Source: G963677445 sp963678275 | GTDB lineage: Bacteria > Bacteroidota > Ignavibacteria > Ignavibacteriales > Melioribacteraceae | Length of the DNA: 64,000 nucleotides | Direction of reading: 5' to 3' | Assembly: GCA_963678275.1 (NCBI GenBank) | Contig: OY782765.1 | Span: forward strand, 1,736,001 to 1,800,000 | Part shown: positions 1-8,621 of the stretch, piece after piece | Position numbering within the stretch: position 1 is the first letter of the stretch | Layout of the letters: each line of letters starts with the position of its first letter | Translations under genes and position numbers: made by a program | Notes under the pieces: generated by a model | The model's input: only the letters and a program-made list of their open reading frames with translations | The model's database searches: none | What the model was told of the DNA's origin: nothing

Positions 1-1340
1 GTATTATAATATTCAATCGGGAAAGTTACAATATCCTTTGGCTCAACATATTGAGAGTAGTCTTTACCATTGGCGTCGGCGCGTAAATGAGAGAAAAAAT
101 GATTTATTTTCAGCTCATAAAATGTCGACGCGTTGAGTGTGTGAGTCCAGCTTATGGTATTATACTTATTATTGTGAGTAAAAGTATTGGCGTTATCAAG
201 AATTTTCTGGAATTCATACTGATAACCGGGGCTTGGCTGAACATACTCAAGATTCGACTGCAAAGACTGTGAATTCTGGTTAATACTGACAGATTGATTA
301 TAAGAGTAAACCAGTTTCATGGTAGGACTGATAGCGTAGGTCAGTTTTCCAAGTCCGAACCAGCTATTTTCAGAGCGGGGCGCGAAATCGGAGCCGTGAA
401 ATATTGAGGAATAAAGCTGGTTGGCGGTGGGCTTATAATATCCCTGGGTAATGCCATCGCTTATTCCCATATATAAACTGGTAAAAAATGAAATATCCCC
501 CGGAATATCCAGACCAAGCGCTGGCAGAATCATGGAGGTTATCGGTTCAGGTCCGCTGAAATTTGCTTCAACCACATCAAGATTAAAAACATGGGAAGAA
601 CTTGTGCTTCCGAAGTTATCTCTTTTCCAGGAAAGATAACCCCTGAAATTCTTACTCCCTTCCCTGGTTTTAACATTAACCACACCCGAAGTGGCCTGGC
701 CAAATTCGGCGTTAAAACCGCCTGTAATAACTTCAACCTCTTCAATCGCGTTGGAACTAAGCTGCAAACCAAATCCGGTTCCCGCGAGAGGGTCCTGCAC
801 AGAAACACCATCGAGAAGGAATGCGCTCTCATAAGAACGTCCGCCCCTGATATGGATTGAATTATCCGACTTTACAACACCAGCCTGCTGGGTTACAAGA
901 TCATTTACATTTTCTACAACGGCCATTTCAATATCATCTTTGGATATTGTTTTTTTACTCTGGGTTTCTTCAACATCCACCAATGGTTTTTCGCCGACAA
1001 TAACCACATCCTGGTCAAGAGTGAGTACCGTCTCTTCCATTTTAATCTCAAGAGTAAGAGTACGGTTGGCCTCAACTTTAACACCGGTATACTGTACCGG
1101 TCTGAAACCGATAAGAGTAGCTTCTATTGTATAGGTGCCCGGATTAATGCCGGTTATTTCAAACTTGCCATCCATGTCGGACGCGGCGCCGTAATATGTA
1201 CCTTTTACAATTATATTTACCCCGGGCAATGGTTCACCAAGTTCGGTGTCAATGATAACGCCGGCAACTTTGCCTTTCTGCTGAGCAAAAAGTGAACCAG
1301 CCAGGAAAAATATAAATGATATTATCAGTAGTTTCTTCAT
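1..1340 (-). CDS. TonB-dependent receptor (SusC-like), C-terminus beyond the left edge
   Basis: Outer-membrane active-transport channel of the TonB-dependent family; the substrate cannot be read from the sequence. Reading leftward from 1340, there is a signal peptide (MKKLLIISFIFFLAGSLFAQ), then a carboxypeptidase-regulatory-like beta-sandwich at about residues 24-105 (GEPLPGVNIIVKGT, GKFEITGINPGTYTIEA). A plug domain follows at about 125-230 (VNDLVTQQAGVV, HIRGGRSYESAFLLDGVSV, GGFNAEFGQATSGVVNVKT). The beta-barrel begins after that and the frame stays open to position 1, so at least 446 residues are present of a protein usually 800-1100 long. The ATG overlaps the stop of the upstream lipoprotein gene as ATGA, which implies translational coupling. 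It is the last visible gene of the 7107-to-1 operon. Family confidence is high. Confidence 0.9.
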   Translation of the reverse strand, partial: MKKLLIISFIFFLAGSLFAQQKGKVAGVIIDTELGEPLPGVNIIVKGTYYGAASDMDGKFEITGINPGTYTIEATLIGFRPVQYTGVKVEANRTLTLEIKMEETVLTLDQDVVIVGEKPLVDVEETQSKKTISKDDIEMAVVENVNDLVTQQAGVVKSDNSIHIRGGRSYESAFLLDGVSVQDPLAGTGFGLQLSSNAIEEVEVITGGFNAEFGQATSGVVNVKTREGSKNFRGYLSWKRDNFGSTSSSHVFNLDVVEANFSGPEPITSMILPALGLDIPGDISFFTSLYMGISDGITQGYYKPTANQLYSSIFHGSDFAPRSENSWFGLGKLTYAISPTMKLVYSYNQSVSINQNSQSLQSNLEYVQPSPGYQYEFQKILDNANTFTHNNKYNTISWTHTLNASTFYELKINHFFSHLRADANGKDYSQYVEPKDIVTFPIEYYN

Positions 1341-2851
1341 AAGCTAAATCCGAAATCATCAAAATAGATTTTTTCGAGAAGTGTTCTTACACTTCCGGGA
1401 TATTTTTCACATCTGTGAAGTGACAAACCGAAATATGCCATATTGTTATCGAGAGTTTTGAACGCGATATTTTCTCTGCCCGCGGCGTCATCATCCTTAA
1501 GGTTATAAAGCTGCAGTGTGCTGGCCGATGAAGGCAGCATGGTTCTGGCATTATTCATTCCACGGGATATCGCCAGTTCGGGATAACCTGCCTGAACAGG
1601 CTCCAGAAGGGTATTTATACTGACGGAACCGATGTAATAAATAGAATCGAGCGGAAGAAAACTCTGAAGCAGTTCTATATCAATTACATCAGGCAGAAGT
1701 ATTGAAAAGAGCGCTTTGCCACCCTGGTTAAGATAACTCTGCACCGTTACAGAAGCAAGGTCAAGATTAGGACTGTTGGAATACCAGAACACGGCGTCAA
1801 AAAGGTTTATCGTTTCCAGAAATGTTGTATTCTGAAATGGAAGATTGGCATTCCTGATATCGAGCACATCATACTGGCCATTGGTCAGGCTGTCAAACTT
1901 TTCATAATAAAAATCATTGGGATTATCTGTAAGAGTTTCCCTGTAATCGTCAACAAGGAGCAATTTTCCTTTCGGTTTATGCACAAACCAGGTCAGAGAA
2001 GAATCGGGAAGAGAAATAAAAGGGCTTTTCGCGCCTGAAATATCTTCCGCCTGAACGTAAAACCTGTTATTATCATCAAATTTAAGTCCGGGCAGTTTTT
2101 CAGAATATGTATTTTCAGGAAGACCATTGATATAAATATCCATTTCCGGTTCAGCGGATTCAAAATCATCTGTTCTGATAGTAATAATCCTTACGCCGCC
2201 ATCGAGCGACACAAAATTATTTGTATCATTAAGAGCGATATTGATTTTGCTGATAGATTCAACTCCGTCGACATCATCAGCTTCCCACCTGAAAGTCATC
2301 GCCGGATAAGATTCCGAAGGTACCGAGCTTGTTTCATTCCACTCAATCTCAGGCTGCGAGTTTTTAATCGGGAAAGGCTGTGAGGCCGGGGTGGGATCAA
2401 TTAGTCCGATATCTATATACTCTTCACCGCTGTCATATACCCCGTTTTCATTTTCATCGGTAAAAGGTTCGGGGCCGAAATTTATCTCATTCTGGAAAAT
2501 TTCGCTGTCATAGCTCCCGTTACCGCCATTATCGGCCGCGGCAACCTGAAAAGTATAGTTTGTATCATTCACACCTATCTGAAGCGCGAACAGGCTGTCA
2601 TTATCGGTGGTAAAAGTCCAGTTTTCACCATCCCAGCTAAAATAATACCCGACAATTAGTCCGTCCGGGTCATCTCCCCACCAGTTTACAGTCAGGCGGC
2701 TCTGCTGCTGACTTATTTCACCATCAGTAAAAATAAAGAGACTGGTTTCGGGAGGCTGGTTGCCAACAGGATTATCCGTAATCTCCTCATCACAGGATAA
2801 AAATATGATCAGGGAGAAAAAAAATGTTAAAAGTAGTAAAGATTTTTTCAT
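1337..2851 (-). CDS. Putative secreted lipoprotein with Ig/FN3-like and Rossmann-like regions
   Basis: Function not recognised. The N-terminus MKKSLLLLTFFFSLIIFLSC is a lipoprotein-type signal with Cys20 as the likely lipidation site. I start at the ATG at 2851 because the longer frame begins with TTG at 2866 and would put five residues before the signal. Residues about 35-115 look like an Ig/FN3 beta-sandwich (NWWGDDPDGLIVGYYFSWDG). An Asp/Asn-rich loop at about 132-142 (DENENGVYDSGEE) resembles a calcium-binding turn. From about 297 a GKLLLVDDY strand and a later QGGKALFSILLPD segment resemble the glutamine-amidotransferase-like fold that often follows surface domains. There is no T9SS tail. 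It lies between a T9SS cargo gene and the TonB receptor, so a surface role paired with the receptor is plausible but is inference. Confidence 0.7.
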   Translation of the reverse strand: MKKSLLLLTFFFSLIIFLSCDEEITDNPVGNQPPETSLFIFTDGEISQQQSRLTVNWWGDDPDGLIVGYYFSWDGENWTFTTDNDSLFALQIGVNDTNYTFQVAAADNGGNGSYDSEIFQNEINFGPEPFTDENENGVYDSGEEYIDIGLIDPTPASQPFPIKNSQPEIEWNETSSVPSESYPAMTFRWEADDVDGVESISKINIALNDTNNFVSLDGGVRIITIRTDDFESAEPEMDIYINGLPENTYSEKLPGLKFDDNNRFYVQAEDISGAKSPFISLPDSSLTWFVHKPKGKLLLVDDYRETLTDNPNDFYYEKFDSLTNGQYDVLDIRNANLPFQNTTFLETINLFDAVFWYSNSPNLDLASVTVQSYLNQGGKALFSILLPDVIDIELLQSFLPLDSIYYIGSVSINTLLEPVQAGYPELAISRGMNNARTMLPSSASTLQLYNLKDDDAAGRENIAFKTLDNNMAYFGLSLHRCEKYPGSVRTLLEKIYFDDFGFSL

Positions 2852-2878
2852 TCCGGTTATAACCAAAGTTTAAAAATA

Positions 2879-2911
2879 TTTCTCCCGGAACTTCTTAAGC
2901 CCCGGGAGAAA
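2879..2911 (-). terminator. Intra-operon hairpin (attenuator or weak terminator)
   Basis: A perfect 10-bp inverted repeat (TTTCTCCCGG / CCGGGAGAAA) with a 13-nt loop lies just after the stop of the gene at 2919-5006. On the minus strand a U-rich stretch (TATTTTTAAA) follows. It could reduce read-through into the lipoprotein and TonB receptor genes, or protect the upstream mRNA end. Confidence 0.5.
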
Positions 2912-2918
2912 ATAAAAT

Positions 2919-5006
2919 TTATTTAAGTAATGTCATTTTCTTTACTGTATGGAAATCGCCTGCCTCAAGACTATAGAAATAAATTCCTGAAGAGAGATTT
3001 GAAGCATTGAAATTAACTGTATATGTTCCGGCGTTTTTATATTCATTAACCAGACGAGCTACTTCCCTGCCCAGTACATCATATATTTTCACTTTAACAT
3101 TTGACGCTTCCGGAAGTGAAAACTGAATTTTTGTAGAAGGGTTAAAGGGATTGGGATAGTTCTGCGAAATTGAATAGGTTTCAGGAAGAATGTTCAAATC
3201 TTCAACATCGGTTGTAAATCCTACCAGATCTGCGTCTGTTCTTGGCTGAAGTTTATAATCGCCGAAGGAATAATAAAGAATACCTGTGATTGAATCAAAA
3301 GTATCTCCGGTGAATACCTGTTTCATTCCGGCGCTATCTGCCAGAGCCGGATCCCAGAGGTTGTGATAGGTAAGATTACCATCCTGCAGTTCAACTCTTG
3401 TTCCGCCCGTATTATCGTCGATCAGCATTTCACCGAAATTACTCGGATCATCAGCATTCGCGGCAATCACAGAAACGTTTTCATAAGTTATCAGAACTGA
3501 TTCATATTTTTCAGCGTCAACATAACCATCTGAATTCTGACCAACTTCACCGGTAGGAACTACAACCGGGTCAGGAAGAGCATTGCCCTGGCTGAGAAGA
3601 TTAACTTCAACACCCTGGTCAATTGAACCTATCTGGGTAATTGAATAAGAGGAAGTAACCGGTCCGGTAACTTCCACTAAATCACCTTTTACAAGACCTT
3701 CAGCCTCAACTCCGAAAATCCTGACACCGTTCCAGGCGCCTTCTCCATCCTGAATATAAATATAAGAATCGAAATCGTTACTGTCAGCGGTGACAACACC
3801 CTGAACGGTAACTTCAAAATTATGAAGCGAGCTGTAACCGTTGCCAAAAGGAGAGTACTGAACATCATGGATTGTCAGGTCACCACTTTTAACAATGTAA
3901 AAATATGGACTGCTCGTGGTATCAAAAGGATTGGTTGTGCGGTTGCCGTCATTATCAATCGCGGACACGAAATATTTCACTATCGCCGAATCCTGGGAAA
4001 TTGCCGGTATGGTTCCCGCATAGGATGAGTCCTGAACGAACTGCATAGCGACAGATTCATAATCTTCGCCATTGACACTGTAGTGAACAAATGCTTCTGA
4101 GATTGTACCATTGGCGTCAAACATATTACTTGTTATTTCAACAGATTCATTAGGTTTCGCGTAAGCGATATCTCTTTCAATATCACTGATTGTCGGAGCT
4201 TCGTAATTAGTTACAATATCTCCCGGATAAATCGGAGTAATATAATACCCGTCTGTTCTTGTCTGCATTATACCTTTGATACTGACAATAGAAGATCCAT
4301 CCTGGGGCGGTTCATAATCTGTAATTCCTGAGAGCCGGTGTCCCCTGAGAGTAAAGAAGCCCGACTGATCATACATATAAATATGATTTCCATTGCCATC
4401 ATTTATAGTAAAAGTACCGTTCGAAAGGTTTCGGTCACTGGTAACACCTTCCCTGATTTCAACATACATACCTTCATATTTTTCAGCTTCATTAACATAA
4501 TTGCCATTATCCATGAAATCTGAAATGGAAAGAACAATAGGATCAGGTCTTTTATCAAGTGTGTTAACTACTTCAACCTCTGAGAGGGGTTCAAGAAGGA
4601 TAATCAATTCAGTGGTTGTGTAATATTCTGTTACAACACCGACTAACTGAATAACATCTGCTGTATCGACATTCTGAAAATATGTAAGCTGATTATCCCC
4701 TGTGGTATCATCCTGGATAATATTAACGCCTCCCCAAACCTGGCCGCTTTCATCCTGGATATATGAAACCCAACGGCTGCCTGCCCAGATAATCGGGCGG
4801 CGGTCGGTCTGCTGATCAACCAGAGGAGCAACAATACAGACGCCCTGTACGATAACTGTATCGCCGTTTAATGGTGAAGGAGCGTCTCCGAGTGAGATGA
4901 CGCTATCGGGCAGAAACTGAATGTCCATAACAGACACCTGCTGAAACTGTCCGAACGCCGCGACGCTCATAAAAAGCAAAGCAATAAAAATGTTGCGTAT
5001 TTTCAT
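2919..5006 (-). CDS. T9SS-secreted protein with OB-fold-like repeats
   Basis: Extracellular protein of unknown exact role. It has a signal peptide (MKIRNIFIALLFMSVAAFGQ) and two copies of an OB-fold-like region of the type found beside secreted nucleases (YhcR-like). These are at about residues 25-130 (PLNGDTVIVQGVCIVAP, IQDESGQVWGGVNII) and 375-480 (YIYIQDGEGAWNGVRIFG, GDLVEVTGPVTSSYSITQI). A third related stretch lies near 495-600. A beta-sandwich with VHYSVNGEDYESV lies between them. The last 85 residues are a T9SS type A sorting domain (NYPNPFNPSTKIQFSLPE, LSSGIYFYSLEAG, KKMTLLK). No nuclease catalytic domain is visible, so the OB regions are probably binding or structural. It is the second gene of the operon, 19 nt after the 5026-7107 gene. 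Confidence 0.75.
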   Translation of the reverse strand: MKIRNIFIALLFMSVAAFGQFQQVSVMDIQFLPDSVISLGDAPSPLNGDTVIVQGVCIVAPLVDQQTDRRPIIWAGSRWVSYIQDESGQVWGGVNIIQDDTTGDNQLTYFQNVDTADVIQLVGVVTEYYTTTELIILLEPLSEVEVVNTLDKRPDPIVLSISDFMDNGNYVNEAEKYEGMYVEIREGVTSDRNLSNGTFTINDGNGNHIYMYDQSGFFTLRGHRLSGITDYEPPQDGSSIVSIKGIMQTRTDGYYITPIYPGDIVTNYEAPTISDIERDIAYAKPNESVEITSNMFDANGTISEAFVHYSVNGEDYESVAMQFVQDSSYAGTIPAISQDSAIVKYFVSAIDNDGNRTTNPFDTTSSPYFYIVKSGDLTIHDVQYSPFGNGYSSLHNFEVTVQGVVTADSNDFDSYIYIQDGEGAWNGVRIFGVEAEGLVKGDLVEVTGPVTSSYSITQIGSIDQGVEVNLLSQGNALPDPVVVPTGEVGQNSDGYVDAEKYESVLITYENVSVIAANADDPSNFGEMLIDDNTGGTRVELQDGNLTYHNLWDPALADSAGMKQVFTGDTFDSITGILYYSFGDYKLQPRTDADLVGFTTDVEDLNILPETYSISQNYPNPFNPSTKIQFSLPEASNVKVKIYDVLGREVARLVNEYKNAGTYTVNFNASNLSSGIYFYSLEAGDFHTVKKMTLLK

Positions 5007-5025
5007 TGTAGTATCCTCGTTATTA

Positions 5026-7107
5026 TTATTTTACAACTAAAAACTTTCCGGTTTTAATATCACCTGTCTGTTTATCTTTTACGCTGAAAAGATATAACCC
5101 GGTGGCAGTGGCCTGATCTCCGTCCGTAACGAGATCCCACGCGTGTTCTCCTCCCGACATCTTCTGGGCGCCATCTTTAGAATACGTTTCAAACCAGCGG
5201 ATATCCGATCCGTTGCTGGCCTGATCATGCTGAATTCTTTTAACTACATCTCCCGAAAGTGTGTAAATGGTTATTTCACATTCCGCCGGGAGATTATAAA
5301 AATATATTTTTCTTAATCTTTCCGAACTGCCATCCCAATATGCTTCACCATAATAGGGATTTGGATAAACACCAATCTTTACTCCCGCGTCAGATGTAGC
5401 CGGAGTTCCGGGCAATACTTTCTGAGCTGAAGCGAGAGAACTTGATTCGAGGCTTCCCAGGTTATTTTCAGGATCACCCCTGTCAAAAGCGCTTACGGAA
5501 TAAACATACTGCCAGCCGTTGAGCAGATTTTCAATTTCAAATTTATACCAGTAGGCTGTTGTATCTCCGTCAAAATATTTGGGCTCATCCATTTTCACGT
5601 GTGAAAAGCCGGTGTTATAGCCGATACTGTTATACATGCTGTCAAATTCGGCAACTTTTATAAATGCGGCCTGAAGGTCCTGCGCTTCAGAAAGGTCAAA
5701 ACCGGTGTTTGTTCTGTATACCCTGTATCCTTCAAAATCTTTTTCGGCTGAAATAGGGTCTATTGATTCCTCAGCTCTTTTATCCCAGTAAATAGTTACT
5801 TTCCGATCTTCCGGAACTACTTTTACGTTGGGAGAATATGGAGGAGCCGGAAGAACATAACGTGTTATCTCTCCATCTCCGTCAATATCTTCACCGGGAT
5901 CCAGAATTCCGTTATTATTCCGGTCTTCACCATTATATGCTCTTAACGCCCAGCCGGCATTATTATAAAGATTTGCTTTCTGACTTTCGGTATCAAGAGC
6001 CGGATCATCATAACCATCTTTTTTTGCTGTAACAATAGCAAATACCACATTAACCGAATCACCCGGCGCCAGGTTAAAAGCTCCCGCTGAAATAAGCATT
6101 GAGCGGTTGCTTGCTGTTTTTAATTCAGAGGCGCTGACACCGTTGCCATAGCTTACTCCCTCGGCAAAATACCCCTGAAGTTTCAGATAACGGTTGTTAT
6201 CATTCTGGGGGGCAAAAAATTTGGGGTCATCTGTATTACGGAATTGCCAGCTTACGAATGAAGCGGTGTCCACTCCCCCGTCGCTTCCAAGATACTGAAT
6301 GCCAACGTAACTGTCTGTAAATCCCACATCACCGGCAGCGTCAAATTCATAGGCTATCATGAGAGAATCGGCGTAACCGTTTCCCCCTTTGTTAAAAAAT
6401 GCCGATCCGGTGCGGGGTGAAGTGATATTGGTATTACGCACAACAGTGTCTGTCCAGAGACCGACATATACATTATCAAGATATTTGCCCGACACATTTT
6501 TTATCCAGTAATTCATTATCACAAAAAAGTCGGCAAAGGGAAAATTCCAGGCATAACTTTCATGTCTTACGTTTACACCCAATGGTTCATGGCCTATAAT
6601 TTCCTCTCCATTTTCCAGGGTTCTGTTGGTATCGGTAAAATCGATTATAAAATCCTGGTGGGAAATTGCCTGAGGGCTGAAAAACCTGGAATCGAGCAGG
6701 GTTGATCTTTCTGTTATGCCTGCCTCGGAAGCGTTGGTATATTCAAATCCGCCGCCGCGCTGTGATACCGACGCGGCGTCAACCGCTCCGGTAGTAACAA
6801 AGGGGCCGATTCTTCCGGTTGATCCTCCATCTTCACTTCGGTATCCCCCTATCCAGAGTCCGCCGTCAAAGAGGTGTTCGATGCCGCTTCCCGCAGGGTA
6901 TTCACATGAGGGCTGCTCGGGCCACAAACTGAAACCATGTCCGTAGGTGCCGAAGTTCGTTATCGTCAGCGCAATATTTCCTACACTGGTATAGTGTGAA
7001 TTGTCATCTTTCAGAATTTTGTTGTACTGTCTTCTGCCATTATCCGAGTTAAAGGTAAATGCCAGAAACATTACAGAAACTAACATTAAATAGTAAGTAC
7101 GTTTCAT
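5026..7107 (-). CDS. T9SS-secreted surface protein with FN3-like domain
   Basis: First gene of the 7107-to-1 operon. It has a signal peptide (MKRTYYLMLVSVMFLAFTFNS), then a large region of about 400 residues that I do not recognise, rich in aromatic, Gly and Asn residues (LFDGGLWIGGYR, YAWNFPFADFFVIMNYWI). An Asp/Asn-rich Ca-binding-like stretch follows at about 405-425 (NNNGILDPGEDIDGDGE). A fibronectin type III-like segment lies at about 435-560 (VTIYWDKRAEESIDP, YVYSVSAFDRGDPENN). The last 95 residues are a divergent T9SS sorting domain (GVYPNPYYGEAYWDG, TGLYLFSVKDKQTG, KTGKFLVVK). A long protein of this type next to a TonB receptor is common in FCB genomes; its biochemical activity is unknown. 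Confidence 0.72.
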   Translation of the reverse strand: MKRTYYLMLVSVMFLAFTFNSDNGRRQYNKILKDDNSHYTSVGNIALTITNFGTYGHGFSLWPEQPSCEYPAGSGIEHLFDGGLWIGGYRSEDGGSTGRIGPFVTTGAVDAASVSQRGGGFEYTNASEAGITERSTLLDSRFFSPQAISHQDFIIDFTDTNRTLENGEEIIGHEPLGVNVRHESYAWNFPFADFFVIMNYWIKNVSGKYLDNVYVGLWTDTVVRNTNITSPRTGSAFFNKGGNGYADSLMIAYEFDAAGDVGFTDSYVGIQYLGSDGGVDTASFVSWQFRNTDDPKFFAPQNDNNRYLKLQGYFAEGVSYGNGVSASELKTASNRSMLISAGAFNLAPGDSVNVVFAIVTAKKDGYDDPALDTESQKANLYNNAGWALRAYNGEDRNNNGILDPGEDIDGDGEITRYVLPAPPYSPNVKVVPEDRKVTIYWDKRAEESIDPISAEKDFEGYRVYRTNTGFDLSEAQDLQAAFIKVAEFDSMYNSIGYNTGFSHVKMDEPKYFDGDTTAYWYKFEIENLLNGWQYVYSVSAFDRGDPENNLGSLESSSLASAQKVLPGTPATSDAGVKIGVYPNPYYGEAYWDGSSERLRKIYFYNLPAECEITIYTLSGDVVKRIQHDQASNGSDIRWFETYSKDGAQKMSGGEHAWDLVTDGDQATATGLYLFSVKDKQTGDIKTGKFLVVK

Positions 7108-7424
7108 AGGTTCCGGTTAAATAATTTTTAGCATGTAAAGTTAATCATATGCTGTAAGGTTATCAAACAATTACAGGGATAAAATAAATCTTAATATTAT
7201 CTTAATTATCAGGGATAAAGTAATATGACTTGTTTAACGCCATCAGCAATTGGAATTATTACATTTATCAATCTAATACTAAAAATTAGACAATTTAAAT
7301 TTAAATTCAAATAGCTTTAGGAACAGCAGGCATTAATGGATACAGGCTTTGTTTAACAGAAGCCCGCTTATCAGGAAAAGAAAAAATATCGACAACATGT
7401 CAGTTATAGTTTATCTTGCGCGGT
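7108..7424. other. Gene-free stretch with two short direct repeats
   Basis: No gene seen. Two similar 17-18-bp segments, TTACAGGGATAAAATAA at 7171-7187 and TTATCAGGGATAAAGTAA at 7206-7223, lie 35 bp apart, about 65-115 bp upstream of the 7107 start codon. They could be an operator pair for the operon; there is no direct proof. Confidence 0.3.
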
Positions 7425-7751
7425 TTATTTCATTCTTTTGGCCGTTACTGCGGAAAAATCGCCCTCATTAAAAAACATCTGTCCATGTATTTCATCATCG
7501 CTGATTAATTCAAACCACCCCCCGCCTGAAGCTTCATCCATCTCATCCCATCCTGACCATGCGTACTCAATTTTTATATTCTCTGTATTTTCAACAATCC
7601 TGTAATTCAGTTCGCCATCCACATAACCGAACATGAAGGAACCACGTTTCATTTTATCGAAGTAAAAGAAACCATCGCCCTGAGCGTTAATAAAGTCATC
7701 ATCCCATAATTCCATTTCAGTAATTTTCCATTTGCCAATAATTTTGCTCAT
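7425..7751 (-). CDS. Conserved hypothetical protein, about 108 aa, lipocalin-like
   Basis: A small cytoplasmic protein of a widespread uncharacterised type that begins MSKIIGKWKITEMELWDDDF and is probably a small beta-barrel. I start at the ATG at 7751. The open frame continues upstream to a TTG at 7901, but that extension lies partly in a dispersed repeat also found near 47355, so it is unlikely to be coding. Visible features are the GKWKITEMELWD opening, the NAQGDGFFYF strand, GYVDGELNYR and the acidic tail SDDEIHGQMFFNEGDF. There are no signal peptide or membrane segments. It stands alone with no operon partner. Function unknown. Confidence 0.7.
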   Translation of the reverse strand: MSKIIGKWKITEMELWDDDFINAQGDGFFYFDKMKRGSFMFGYVDGELNYRIVENTENIKIEYAWSGWDEMDEASGGGWFELISDDEIHGQMFFNEGDFSAVTAKRMK

Positions 7752-7860
7752 TTCCCTGAATCCCGAAATTCGTTTACAGTTTAAATATATTCCTTCCAAA
7801 TCTAATATTGATTGAGTTTCCCGCACAAATAAAATGCTTCCGAAGGTTGAAAAATTTATT

Positions 7861-7920
7861 GTAAATTCTTTAACAGTTTCAGAACTCCTTACCTCTCGCA
7901 AAATGAAATCGCGGAATTTT
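7861..7920. repeat. Dispersed repeat, copy 1 (second copy near 47355)
   Basis: The reverse complement of this stretch contains GCGATTTCATTTTGCGAGAG and then GTAAGGAGTTCTGA. This closely matches 47355-47400 on the plus strand (GCGATTTCATTTTGCGAGAT, GTAAGGAATTCTGA). It lies upstream of the 7751 start codon and explains the apparent N-terminal extension of that frame. Confidence 0.6.
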
Positions 7921-8104
7921 TAGAAAATATCACGAGAAATTGTTATCCATTTATTCGAAACAAGATTTTTTATAGCTACAAATGATGTGTTGAAAATTTA
8001 AAATTCTATTTATCTGAGGTTGCCGAGGAGGTCCCAAGGTTTTTGATTATCCGGGGTGGTTTGTGAATCCTCTCCAAGGATTTTGTCTTATGGTTTTGAC
8101 AATG

Positions 8105-8214
8105 TTCTACCCCATTGGGACGTTCCGCACTAATTACTGCCTCTACAAGGCAAATGAAATAAAAAAGAACCTTGTATAGGTTCCCGGTAATGCGATAGTC
8201 CCAATGGGGTAGAA
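8105..8214. repeat. Palindromic element with 17-bp perfect terminal inverted repeats
   Basis: TTCTACCCCATTGGGAC at 8105-8121 is repeated as an exact reverse complement at 8198-8214. Inside is a second pair, CCTCTACAAGG (about 8140) and CCTTGTATAGG (about 8170), so the element can fold into one long cruciform or RNA hairpin. The left part recurs, altered, at about 16277-16310 (TACCCCATAGGGACGTTCC). No ORF fits it. It could be a non-autonomous mobile element or a structured RNA. The rest of 7921-8621 holds no gene that I can support. Confidence 0.6.
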
Positions 8215-8621
8215 TATGATAGACAACCTCGAAAACATCTCTGTAGGAGATGCATAAAATGGCGTTCAAATTATATTATTCTTAAAAATAATACAATGTT
8301 GATGTATTGGTTTTAAACATTATTCGATGAGATAAAAAAGGACCTACCCATATTGTTCCTTTATCAAATTTTCTTCGTTTTATTTTGCGAATGAATCCAT
8401 GTAAGTTATTGTTTTTTATATACGGGATCAGGAGTTCTGAGTTTATAGGCCTTTAAGGATGCGTAATAAAAATATGTCAATTTCTACTGAAATGTCGATT
8501 TATATTATCGATTTATGAGGAATGCGCTCTCGTGAGCCCGGGACGGAAATACGGAACTCGCTAAAAAATTAAGCATGAGAACATCAATTCTGAGGACGAT
8601 TCCGAAAACAAAAATAATTTA

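Noticed and set aside
539..1134. Open frames of 64-97 codons overlapping the TonB receptor
   Set aside because: The receptor frame reads continuously with signal, regulatory and plug domains; these are shadows.
7752..7901. N-terminal 50-codon extension of the 7425-7751 gene
   Set aside because: It begins at TTG, lies in a dispersed repeat and adds no recognisable sequence; the ATG at 7751 opens the conserved GKWKITEME segment.
8006..8269. 87-codon open frame on the minus strand
   Set aside because: It lies entirely across the palindromic element at 8105-8214, has no recognisable family and no ribosome binding site; a shadow of the repeat.
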